This document shows positions 1 through 4,790 of a stretch of DNA of 5,591 nucleotides, piece after piece. The number at the start of each line of letters is the position of its first letter. Position 1 is the first letter of the stretch. The stretch spans positions 1-5,591 of the forward strand of contig DTVJ01000209.1 in NCBI GenBank assembly GCA_012963565.1, written 5' to 3'. Position numbers and translations under genes: made by a program. The notes below the pieces were generated by a model, which was not told where the DNA came from, did not search any database, and saw only the letters and a program-made list of their open reading frames with translations. This stretch comes from Piscirickettsiaceae bacterium (GTDB taxonomy: Bacteria; Pseudomonadota; Gammaproteobacteria; PS1; Pseudothioglobaceae).

Positions 1-317
1 CAACACTCGAACAAGCACTGATAGCGGCTGAAGAATTAGATGCAACTGTGGTCGATATGCGCTTTATTAAGCCACTAGATGAAGCGTTGATTATTGAGCT
101 TTCTGCCTCGTATCAGCAGCTCATTTCAATCGAAGACAATGCGATTACGGGTGGTGCGGGTAGTGCCATTAGTGAACTATTACATACTCAACATATTAAC
201 ACACCACTAACATTACTCGGTCTACCAGATCAATTTACCGAACAAGGTTCTCAAGAAGAATTATATGCCTTGTACGGCTTGGATGCTAACGCTATTATCA
301 ACGCTGCACAATCATGA
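1..317 (+). CDS. dxs: 1-deoxy-D-xylulose-5-phosphate synthase, C-terminal part (5' truncated by window edge)
   Basis: DXS condenses pyruvate and glyceraldehyde-3-phosphate into 1-deoxy-D-xylulose 5-phosphate using thiamine diphosphate; it is the first, usually rate-controlling, step of the MEP isoprenoid pathway, in the cytosol. Only the last 104 codons are visible, read from base 3; the gene begins outside the window. The fragment is the C-terminal transketolase domain: it contains VVDMRFIKPLDEALI, then EDNAITGGAGS, then GLPDQF and EQGSQEELYALYGLD, which align throughout with the end of E. coli Dxs (about 620 residues). The catalytic and cofactor-binding parts lie upstream and cannot be judged. 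A GTG at 48 is an internal valine codon, not a start. The stop TGA overlaps the next gene's start in an ATGA, so the two are probably co-transcribed and translationally coupled. Identity is very secure. Confidence 0.97.
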   Translation, partial: TLEQALIAAEELDATVVDMRFIKPLDEALIIELSASYQQLISIEDNAITGGAGSAISELLHTQHINTPLTLLGLPDQFTEQGSQEELYALYGLDANAIINAAQS

Positions 318-808
318 AAAAAATACTTAAACGACTGAGTCCTGACCCAGAATCATTAAAAAGTCATAAGCATCTAGGTTGGCTCTCAAAACATTTACAC
401 GATGCCAGTCTGTGGAATTTTAATCGACGTTCTATTTCTAAAGCTTTTGCAGTTGGTTTATTTTGTGCCTTTATCCCTGTGCCTTTTCAGATGTTATTGG
501 CGGCACCAGCTGCGGTTATTTTCTCTGCCAACTTACCATTATCGGTTGCTTTAGTTTGGATTACCAATCCATTCACCATGGCACCTATTTACTATGCTTG
601 CTACAAACTAGGTGCCTGGATTTTAGGTGTTGGAATTGAGCAAGACTTTATCATGTCACTAGAATATGTTTGGGAAGTCTTCGGCCTTATTTGGCAACCG
701 TTTTTACTGGGTTGTTTAGTTGTTTCTGCTGTTAGTGCTTTTGTTGGGTACTGGGCAATCCAGTTTATTTACCGATTCAAAGCTTATAAAAGGGTAAATC
801 GCTCTTAA
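314..808 (+). CDS. DUF2062 family inner-membrane protein
   Basis: A 164-residue integral membrane protein of the DUF2062 family, whose biochemical role is not established. The N-terminal ~40 residues are basic and probably cytoplasmic (KKILKRLSPDPESLK). Hydrophobic segments lie at about residues 44-70, 75-105 and 122-154, followed by a basic tail (RFKAYKR). Family hallmarks are GLFCAFIPVPFQM (about 48-60), NLPLSVALVWITNP (73-86) and the following PIYYACYKLG. Length is normal for the family (around 170). The ATG start lies in an ATGA overlap with the dxs stop and has no recognisable Shine-Dalgarno, so translation probably depends on ribosomes finishing dxs. It is the last plus-strand gene before a convergent minus-strand block. 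Co-transcription with dxs hints at an envelope or isoprenoid-related role, but that is only inference from position. Confidence 0.85.
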   Translation: MKKILKRLSPDPESLKSHKHLGWLSKHLHDASLWNFNRRSISKAFAVGLFCAFIPVPFQMLLAAPAAVIFSANLPLSVALVWITNPFTMAPIYYACYKLGAWILGVGIEQDFIMSLEYVWEVFGLIWQPFLLGCLVVSAVSAFVGYWAIQFIYRFKAYKRVNRS

Positions 809-821
809 GGGATGACTTAAG
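804..821. repeat. Short inverted repeat at a convergent gene junction
   Basis: CTTAAG at 804-809 is repeated at 816-821, separated by 6 bases; since the hexamer is its own reverse complement, this is also a direct repeat. The left copy contains the stop codon of the DUF2062 gene and the right copy the stop codon of ispG. On the plus strand TATTTT follows. A 6-bp stem with two G:C pairs is weak, so any terminator function is doubtful, but it is the only structure between the two convergent genes. Confidence 0.3.
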
Positions 822-1893
822 TATTTTGCAACTGAGCTCGTATTTGCGCCTCTAACTCATCGACCAACTGAGCATTGTCAATTTTGGAGTGAGTTTTGCC
901 TTTAATGTAGAGCAAATTAGGACTACCACCCGTTAAACCCACATCGACTTCTTTAGCCTCACCTGGACCATTCACTACACAGCCAATCACGGCTACGTCA
1001 ATCGGATCAACAATATCTTCAAGGCGAGATTCTAGTTCATTCACCACCGATATCACATCAAACTTTTGTCGTGAACACGATGGACAGGCAATTAAATTAA
1101 CGCCTTTTTGACGTAAATGGAGCGACTTTAAAATATCAAACCCAACATTAACCTCATCGACTGGATCAGAAGCCAACGATACACGAATGGTGTCTCCAAT
1201 CCCCTCTGACAATAACAACCCTAAACCGATGGACGATTTAACTGTGCCACCTCTAAATGAGCCAGACTCCGTTATACCGAGATGTAGTGGGTTGTCAATT
1301 TGAGAAGCCAGTTGTCTATAAGCAAAAACAGTCATAAAAATCTCAGAGGCTTTTAACGAGACTTTGTAATTATCAAAGTTAAGCTTATCTAAGATATCAA
1401 TGTGTCTGAAGGCGGACTCCACCATAGCTTCAGGCGTAGGCTCTGTATATTTTTTCTGCAGATCTTTTTCTAACGAGCCGGCATTAACACCAATACGGAT
1501 GGGAATATTATGATCTTTAGCTGACGCCACAACCTCACGTACGCGATCTTCTCGACCAATATTGCCAGGATTAATGCGTAAACAATCAGCACCATATTCA
1601 GCAACTTTAAGTGCGATCTTGTAATCAAAATGAATGTCAGTAATCAAAGGAATATTTGCCTGCTTCTTAATTTCTTTAAAAGCCTCAGCAGCCTCCATAG
1701 TTGGAATAGAAACACGTACCAAATCAGCACCTGCCGCTTCAATAGCACTAATCTGACCAAGAGTTGCCTCTACATCGCAAGTGTTCGTATTGGTCATGCT
1801 TTGCACTGAAATCGGTGCATCGCCACCAATAGCAACATCGCCTACAAAAATTTGCTTAGATTTCCTTCTAGTAATAGTGTGTACTGGCTTCAC
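817..1893 (-). CDS. ispG: (E)-4-hydroxy-3-methylbut-2-enyl-diphosphate synthase
   Basis: IspG (GcpE) is a cytosolic [4Fe-4S] enzyme that reductively opens 2-C-methyl-D-erythritol 2,4-cyclodiphosphate to HMBPP, the penultimate MEP-pathway step; bacterial forms usually take electrons from flavodoxin. The 358-residue product is close to the 372 of E. coli. An N-terminal TIM-barrel part carries VQSMTN (30-35), ITDIHFDYKIALKVAEYGADCLRINPGNIG (84-113) and IRIGVNAGSLE (132-142). The C-terminal iron-sulfur domain carries CPSC (Cys270, Cys273), GCVVNGPGE with Cys305, and the active-site Glu312, exactly the E. coli numbering. The start is GTG, overlapping the upstream gene's stop as GTGA; a Shine-Dalgarno (GGGAG) about 7 bases upstream, inside that gene, supports it. 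It is last in the rlmN–X–ispG chain. hisS, which follows ispG in E. coli, is absent here. Confidence 0.97.
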   Translation of the reverse strand: MKPVHTITRRKSKQIFVGDVAIGGDAPISVQSMTNTNTCDVEATLGQISAIEAAGADLVRVSIPTMEAAEAFKEIKKQANIPLITDIHFDYKIALKVAEYGADCLRINPGNIGREDRVREVVASAKDHNIPIRIGVNAGSLEKDLQKKYTEPTPEAMVESAFRHIDILDKLNFDNYKVSLKASEIFMTVFAYRQLASQIDNPLHLGITESGSFRGGTVKSSIGLGLLLSEGIGDTIRVSLASDPVDEVNVGFDILKSLHLRQKGVNLIACPSCSRQKFDVISVVNELESRLEDIVDPIDVAVIGCVVNGPGEAKEVDVGLTGGSPNLLYIKGKTHSKIDNAQLVDELEAQIRAQLQNT

Positions 1894-2180
1894 TGAGTCT
1901 CCCGATTATAGGTTTGCATTACTTCATCTAAATTTTCCAACACCTCAGGTGTCTTTTGATTAATCTGAGATGGTTTTATCACAATTGGTATTGTATTAAC
2001 GATTGGCTCTATTACCGGTTCACTAATCACAATTAGTGTTGACTTGGGCTTTATTGAACTTTGTTTATTATCAAAATACCAATAACCAGTAGCAATTACT
2101 AACAACAGTAAAAAAATTAGTAATTTGGGTTTCTTGTTACTTTTCCTTTTTATAGGGTAATAATCAATACCATCTATCAT
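1890..2180 (-). CDS. Small single-pass membrane protein in the rodZ position; possible RodZ remnant
   Basis: A 96-residue protein I cannot assign by sequence motif. It has a short N-terminus, a strongly basic stretch (KRKSNKKPK, about 11-19), one hydrophobic transmembrane segment (about 20-36, LLIFLLLLVIATGYWYF), and a roughly 60-residue tail rich in Pro, Ile, Val and Glu, with pairs such as EPIV and KPSQ, predicted to face the periplasm. It is real by context: ATGA overlap with the rlmN stop upstream and GTGA overlap with the ispG start downstream, which also places the ispG ribosome-binding site inside it. In E. coli the gene between rlmN and ispG is rodZ, whose product has a cytoplasmic helix-turn-helix, a basic juxtamembrane stretch, one transmembrane helix and a periplasmic region. 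This protein resembles the latter parts with the helix-turn-helix missing. Homology is inferred from position and architecture only; an unrelated lineage-specific protein is equally possible. No Shine-Dalgarno is seen, which fits translational coupling. Confidence 0.75.
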   Translation of the reverse strand: MIDGIDYYPIKRKSNKKPKLLIFLLLLVIATGYWYFDNKQSSIKPKSTLIVISEPVIEPIVNTIPIVIKPSQINQKTPEVLENLDEVMQTYNRETQ

Positions 2181-3241
2181 GATTGAGTACGTTTGGTTTT
2201 ATCCACTACTTTGCCAGCTAACTGGCCACAGGCTGCATCTACATCTTCACCTCGAGTCCGTCTAGTCATTGTGCGAATACCATTATTAAATAAAACATTT
2301 TGAAATGCTTCAATTGTAGCCCTATTTGAGGTTTTATACTTGGTTTCTGGAAAAGGATTAAAAGGAATTAAATTTACCTTAGCTGACATACCTTTTAATA
2401 ATTGTGACAATTGTTTGGCCTGTTGAATACTGTCATTCACCCCATCTAACATCACATATTCAAACAAAATATGTCGCTCTTGCGTGCCTGAAGTCAAGTA
2501 ATTTTGACAAGCATCCATCAACTCTTTAATTGGATATTTTTGATTAATTGGTACCAATTCATCACGCAAAACATCGTTCGGTGCATGCAGTGAAATTGCC
2601 AGACTCACTGGGGTAGTATCTGCCATTCGATATAGTGCTGGCACAACACCTGAGGTCGAAATAGTTACCTTGCGTCTAGATAGACCAAATGCTAAATCAT
2701 CCAACAAAAGATTACAGGCGTTATAAACTGATTTTTCATTAAGTAATGGCTCACCCATTCCCATAAACACAACATTAGAAATTCGCTTACCTTTGTCATT
2801 CAAATATTGATTGGCGATCATTACTTGGCCAATAATTTCAGCTGTCGATAGATTACGATTAAAACCTTGCATGCCGGTTGAACAAAATGTACAAGCTAAT
2901 GAACAACCTACTTGCGATGAAATACACAATGTACCACGATCTTTTTCAGGGATATAAACCGTCTCTATATGGTTATTATGACCTAAATCAATCACCCATT
3001 TAATCACACCATCTAGAGAAAAATTTTGGGTAGCGATCTTAGGTAATTCCAAAGTAGCAACCTCATCCAATTTTTCTCGTAATTTTTTACTCAAATTTAG
3101 CATTTGACTAAAATCAAGTTGGTGCTGATGATAAACCCATTGCATAAATTGCTTAGTGCGATAAGGCTTTTCACCTAACTCGGCAAAAAAATCATTCAAA
3201 GCCGATTGGGGTAGGTCAAATAGATTTTGTTTGTTTTTCAT
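2177..3241 (-). CDS. rlmN: Dual-specificity rRNA/tRNA adenine-C2 methyltransferase RlmN
   Basis: RlmN is a cytosolic radical-SAM enzyme that methylates C2 of A2503 in 23S rRNA, near the peptidyl-transferase centre, and of A37 in several tRNAs. The 354-residue product has an N-terminal accessory domain (LGEKPYRTKQFMQWVYH, 22-38), then the radical-SAM cluster motif CxxxCxxC at Cys113, Cys117 and Cys120, then GMGEPLLN (161-168), the STSGVVP segment, SLHAPND and NLIPFNPFP. The mechanistic cysteine near the C-terminus is present in DAACGQLAG (Cys338, counterpart of E. coli Cys355). I start at the ATG at 3241, giving MKNKQNLFDL, which matches the E. coli N-terminal region. A GTG at 3256 in the same frame would add five residues but lies inside a hairpin. 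There is no Shine-Dalgarno; the hairpin ends 5 bases before the ATG. The stop overlaps the next gene by ATGA. E. coli RlmN is 384 residues; the differences are short termini and small indels. Confidence 0.96.
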   Translation of the reverse strand: MKNKQNLFDLPQSALNDFFAELGEKPYRTKQFMQWVYHQHQLDFSQMLNLSKKLREKLDEVATLELPKIATQNFSLDGVIKWVIDLGHNNHIETVYIPEKDRGTLCISSQVGCSLACTFCSTGMQGFNRNLSTAEIIGQVMIANQYLNDKGKRISNVVFMGMGEPLLNEKSVYNACNLLLDDLAFGLSRRKVTISTSGVVPALYRMADTTPVSLAISLHAPNDVLRDELVPINQKYPIKELMDACQNYLTSGTQERHILFEYVMLDGVNDSIQQAKQLSQLLKGMSAKVNLIPFNPFPETKYKTSNRATIEAFQNVLFNNGIRTMTRRTRGEDVDAACGQLAGKVVDKTKRTQS

Positions 3242-3246
3242 AAACG

Positions 3247-3275
3247 AAAATAGCACAGATCCGCTGTGCTATTTT
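3247..3275 (-). terminator. Intrinsic terminator-like hairpin between ndk and rlmN (bidirectional)
   Basis: AAAATAGCACAG at 3247-3258 pairs perfectly with CTGTGCTATTTT at 3264-3275 around a 5-base loop, a 12-bp stem. Read on the minus strand it starts 22 bases after the ndk stop and ends in TATTTTCGTTT, acceptable for a terminator whose U-tract is partly in the stem. On the plus strand it is followed by eight consecutive T, so it should also stop antisense transcription coming out of rlmN. It lies 5 bases before the rlmN ATG, so it may also affect rlmN translation. Confidence 0.8.
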
Positions 3276-3281
3276 TTTTAA

Positions 3282-3290
3282 AATTTACCA
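3282..3290 (-). promoter_or_regulatory. Possible extended -10 element for rlmN
   Basis: On the minus strand TGG is followed directly by TAAATT, an extended -10 pattern (TGn plus a hexamer with 4 of 6 consensus bases). I see no good -35. The expected transcription start, 7 bases beyond the hexamer, is about 3275, the first base of the hairpin, so the mRNA would begin with a stem-loop and reach the rlmN ATG after about 34 bases. This would explain how rlmN is expressed beyond a terminator, but it is tentative in AT-rich DNA. Confidence 0.3.
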
Positions 3291-3297
3291 GTAAAAT

Positions 3298-3723
3298 TTA
3301 ACGAGTTCTTGGGCAAACACCGTCTTTACCAAAGAAATATTCAATCTCAATTGCAGCATTCTCAGCTGAATCAGAACCATGCACTGCATTCTCATCTAAT
3401 GAGTTAGCAAAATCTGCACGGATAGTGCCAGCATCAGCTTCTTTAGGGTTGGTAGCACCCATAATTTCACGATGCTTAGCTACGGCATTTTCACCCTCTA
3501 ATACTTGAACCATGACTGGACCAGAAGTCATAAACTCAACCAATTCTCCATAAAAAGGACGATCCTTGTGTACTGCATAGAAGCCACCCGCTAAATCAGC
3601 ATCTAAGTGCAGCATTTTAGCCGCTACAATTTTAAAACCAGCTTGTTCAAAACGAGAATAAATTTGGCCAATAACATTTTTTGCAACTGCGTCTGGCTTG
3701 ATGATTGATAAAGTACGTTCCAT
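3298..3723 (-). CDS. ndk: Nucleoside-diphosphate kinase
   Basis: Ndk transfers the gamma phosphate of ATP to other (d)NDPs through a phosphohistidine, balancing NTP and dNTP pools in the cytosol. The 141-residue product is full length (E. coli 143). It begins MERTLSIIKPDAV with the conserved Lys9, and carries the catalytic histidine in the family signature NAVHGSDS (His115), followed by the conserved EIEYFF near the C-terminus. The ATG at 3723 is chosen because the protein then starts exactly as known Ndk proteins do and because GTGGAGA lies just upstream as a good Shine-Dalgarno; a TTG at 3768 in the same frame would add 15 residues with no family support and would overlap the predicted promoter. 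It is flanked by a terminator on each side, so it may be transcribed alone. ndk upstream of rlmN is the conserved gammaproteobacterial order. Confidence 0.97.
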   Translation of the reverse strand: MERTLSIIKPDAVAKNVIGQIYSRFEQAGFKIVAAKMLHLDADLAGGFYAVHKDRPFYGELVEFMTSGPVMVQVLEGENAVAKHREIMGATNPKEADAGTIRADFANSLDENAVHGSDSAENAAIEIEYFFGKDGVCPRTR

Positions 3724-3758
3724 TGGGGGTTCTCCACTTAATGTTAAATAAAGCGGGT

Positions 3759-3767
3759 ATTTTACCA
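3759..3767 (-). promoter_or_regulatory. Extended -10 promoter element for ndk
   Basis: On the minus strand TGG directly precedes TAAAAT (5 of 6 matches to TATAAT), an extended -10 that can work without a good -35; the expected -35 position falls in the HU terminator and does not match. Predicted start is near 3752, leaving a leader of about 29 bases that contains the ndk Shine-Dalgarno. The element sits just downstream of the HU terminator, as expected for an independent ndk promoter. Confidence 0.45.
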
Positions 3768-3777
3768 AATTTTAGGC

Positions 3778-3803
3778 AAAAAAAAGCACCCAAAGGTGCT
3801 TTT
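3778..3803 (-). terminator. Intrinsic terminator of the HU gene
   Basis: AAAAGCACC at 3782-3790 pairs with GGTGCTTTT at 3795-3803 around a 4-base loop. On the minus strand the GC-containing stem is followed by a run of eight T (3785 down to 3778), a textbook rho-independent terminator. It begins about 20 bases after the HU stop codon. Confidence 0.88.
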
Positions 3804-3822
3804 CATCAAAACAATAACTAGC

Positions 3823-4098
3823 TTAGCTGTTAACTGCTTCTTTTAATGCTTTACCTGCTTTGAATGCAGCTACTTTAGATGCAGCAATTTGAATCGTTGC
3901 ACCAGTTTGTGGGTTACGACCTGTACGTGCTGCACGATCTCTAACTACAAAGCTACCAAAACCTGTTAACTGTACACCGTCACCACTAGCCATAGCAGAT
4001 GTAATTGCATCAGTTGTTGCATTCAATGCACGACCTGCGTCTGCTTTTGAAAGATTTGCTGCTGATGCGATTGCATCGATTAATTCTGATTTATTCAT
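3823..4098 (-). CDS. hupB: HU-family nucleoid DNA-binding protein
   Basis: HU proteins are abundant small dimers that bind and bend DNA without strong sequence preference and organise the nucleoid. The 91-residue product is the family's normal length. It starts MNKSELIDAIA with the N-terminal helices; the core carries LTGFGSFVVRDRAARTGRNPQTG (about 44-66), with the conserved GFGSF and the RxxRxGRNPxTG arm that inserts its proline into the minor groove, followed by IQIAASKVAAFKAGKALKEAV. Among HU/IHF members it looks like HU, not IHF: the N-terminus and the RNPQTG arm are HU-typical. Whether it is the alpha or beta type is unclear; no second copy is visible, so it may be a homodimer. The ATG is preceded by a strong Shine-Dalgarno (GAGGAG). 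It has its own promoter region upstream and a clear terminator, so it is probably monocistronic. The hupB symbol is a family-level choice. Confidence 0.93.
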   Translation of the reverse strand: MNKSELIDAIASAANLSKADAGRALNATTDAITSAMASGDGVQLTGFGSFVVRDRAARTGRNPQTGATIQIAASKVAAFKAGKALKEAVNS

Positions 4099-4116
4099 TT
4101 CTTCTCCTCAAAGGGT

Positions 4117-4145
4117 TATATAGATACTAAATGCTAAAGGTTTAA
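4117..4145 (-). promoter_or_regulatory. Candidate proximal HU promoter
   Basis: On the minus strand TTAAAC (4140-4145) and TATATA (4117-4122) are separated by 17 bases. The -35 is poor (3 of 6). A start near 4110 would leave only about 12 leader bases holding just the Shine-Dalgarno. It is weaker than the distal promoter at 4222-4250 and could be chance in AT-rich DNA. Confidence 0.25.
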
Positions 4146-4155
4146 TTTATTAAAC
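4140..4155. promoter_or_regulatory. Operator-like dyad upstream of HU
   Basis: GTTTAAT (4140-4146) and ATTAAAC (4149-4155) form a perfect 7-bp inverted repeat with a 2-bp centre, a 16-bp dyad of the size bound by dimeric regulators. It overlaps the -35 of the candidate proximal HU promoter and lies in the leader made from the distal one. The protein, if any, is unknown. Confidence 0.35.
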
Positions 4156-4160
4156 AAGAG

Positions 4161-4193
4161 GTAAGAGAATGAAATCTTGGTCTCATTTTTTAC
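4161..4193 (-). other. Imperfect stem-loop in the HU leader
   Basis: 4161-4172 and 4183-4193 are nearly complementary around a 10-base loop. In the HU leader RNA (minus strand) this gives ten pairs with one mismatch and one bulged C, mostly A:U. On the minus strand the 5' side is preceded by a run of seven G (complement of C at 4197-4203). Function is unknown and stability should be modest. Confidence 0.3.
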
Positions 4194-4221
4194 TGACCCC
4201 CCCAACATCTAGCAGATTCTT

Positions 4222-4250
4222 ATTATAAGGAAATATCTGTTTAAAAACAA
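4222..4250 (-). promoter_or_regulatory. Strong sigma-70 type promoter for HU
   Basis: On the minus strand TTGTTT (4245-4250) and a perfect TATAAT (4222-4227) are spaced by the optimal 17 bases. The expected start is near 4215, giving an HU leader of about 117 bases. It lies in the gap after smpB, in which I see no convincing smpB terminator, so read-through from smpB into HU is also possible. Confidence 0.65.
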
Positions 4251-4296
4251 ACAATTGTAAAAATAAATGAAGTTAGCAATGAACTGTGTTTAAAAA

Positions 4297-4782
4297 TTAT
4301 CGATTGTTTTCTTTAAGCGCACGTTGTTTGTCCCTTTGCCAATCCTTAGCCTTTATATCCTGTCGCTTATCATGAGCTTTTTTACCTTTAGCAACACCGA
4401 TTTCTAATTTCACTTTACCCCTCGCCCAATACAATTTAAGTGGCACAATAGTTGCACCTTTTTGGTTGATTTTGTCTTTAATTCGATTAATTTCCAAACG
4501 ATGTAATAATAATTTACGCGTACGTGTCGGGTCGGGGTTAACATGAGTTGATGCATTTTTGAGTGGAGAGAAATGTGCGCCAAATAAAAACAGCTCATTA
4601 TTTTTTAAAATAACGTAACTTTCTTTGATATGTACTTTGTTGTCACGCAGGCTTTTTACCTCCCAACCTTCTAAACTTAATCCAGCTTCTAGGGTTTGTT
4701 CGATAAAATAGTCATGTCTTGCTTTTTTATTGAGAGCAATCGTATTTGAACTTGTTTTTGTTTTTTTGGATTTTTTACCCAT
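4297..4782 (-). CDS. smpB: SsrA-binding protein SmpB (trans-translation factor)
   Basis: SmpB binds tmRNA (SsrA), delivers it to ribosomes stalled on broken mRNA and mimics the tRNA anticodon arm in the decoding centre. The 161-residue product matches E. coli (160) end to end: a lysine-rich N-terminus, NTIALNKKARHDYFIE, then LEGWEVKSLRDNKVHIKESYV (about 37-57), FLFGAHFSPL, DPTRTRKLLLH, and the signature GVAKGKKAHDKR, followed by the basic C-terminal tail that enters the mRNA channel. The ATG at 4782 is the only reasonable start: no other Met occurs near the N-terminus. There is no Shine-Dalgarno. The start codon is only 8 bp from that of divergent ratA. The tmRNA gene, a frequent neighbour of smpB, is not in the 198-bp gap downstream. 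Confidence 0.97.
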   Translation of the reverse strand: MGKKSKKTKTSSNTIALNKKARHDYFIEQTLEAGLSLEGWEVKSLRDNKVHIKESYVILKNNELFLFGAHFSPLKNASTHVNPDPTRTRKLLLHRLEINRIKDKINQKGATIVPLKLYWARGKVKLEIGVAKGKKAHDKRQDIKAKDWQRDKQRALKENNR

Positions 4783-4785
4783 TAT
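4758..4785 (+). promoter_or_regulatory. Candidate ratA promoter inside the smpB 5' end
   Basis: TTGTTT (4758-4763) and CATTAT (4780-4785) are spaced by 16 bases. The start would fall at about 4791-4792, essentially on the ratA ATG, implying a leaderless mRNA, which agrees with the missing Shine-Dalgarno. The surrounding T-rich tract encodes the SmpB lysines, so the match may be fortuitous. Confidence 0.25.
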
Positions 4786-4790
4786 TAACC

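Noticed and set aside
48..317. Possible 89-residue gene starting at GTG 48
   Set aside because: The frame is open to the window start and the upstream residues continue the Dxs alignment; it is the end of dxs, not a separate gene.
1781..1963. 60-residue plus-strand open frame
   Set aside because: It lies opposite the ispG N-terminus and the end of the 96-residue gene, has no ribosome-binding site and no recognisable family; a shadow frame.
3242..3256. Longer rlmN starting at GTG 3256
   Set aside because: The GTG lies inside the 12-bp hairpin and adds five residues without family support; the ATG at 3241 fits better, although neither has a Shine-Dalgarno.
3724..3768. Longer ndk starting at TTG 3768
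   Set aside because: It adds 15 residues absent from Ndk proteins and spans the predicted promoter; the ATG at 3723 has a good Shine-Dalgarno.
4161..4191. Plus-strand intrinsic terminator (hairpin plus T run) in the HU upstream gap
   Set aside because: The stem is mostly A:U with the T run inside one arm, and no plus-strand gene lies upstream to be terminated.
4134..4208. 24-codon leader peptide frame upstream of HU (minus strand)
   Set aside because: It begins about 7 bases after the predicted start and has no Shine-Dalgarno, runs through a G7 tract and has no regulatory codon bias; probably chance.
4099..4296. tmRNA (ssrA) gene next to smpB
   Set aside because: The gap is too short for a tmRNA (about 350 bases) and shows no tRNA-like acceptor end or tag-peptide frame.
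4410..4598. 62-residue minus-strand open frame inside smpB
   Set aside because: It is fully contained in smpB on the same strand in another frame, with no family resemblance.
4746..4790. Longer ratA starting at TTG 4746
   Set aside because: The added 15 residues are a by-product of reading the reverse of the smpB lysine codons, and the family match begins at MHHISKSA.
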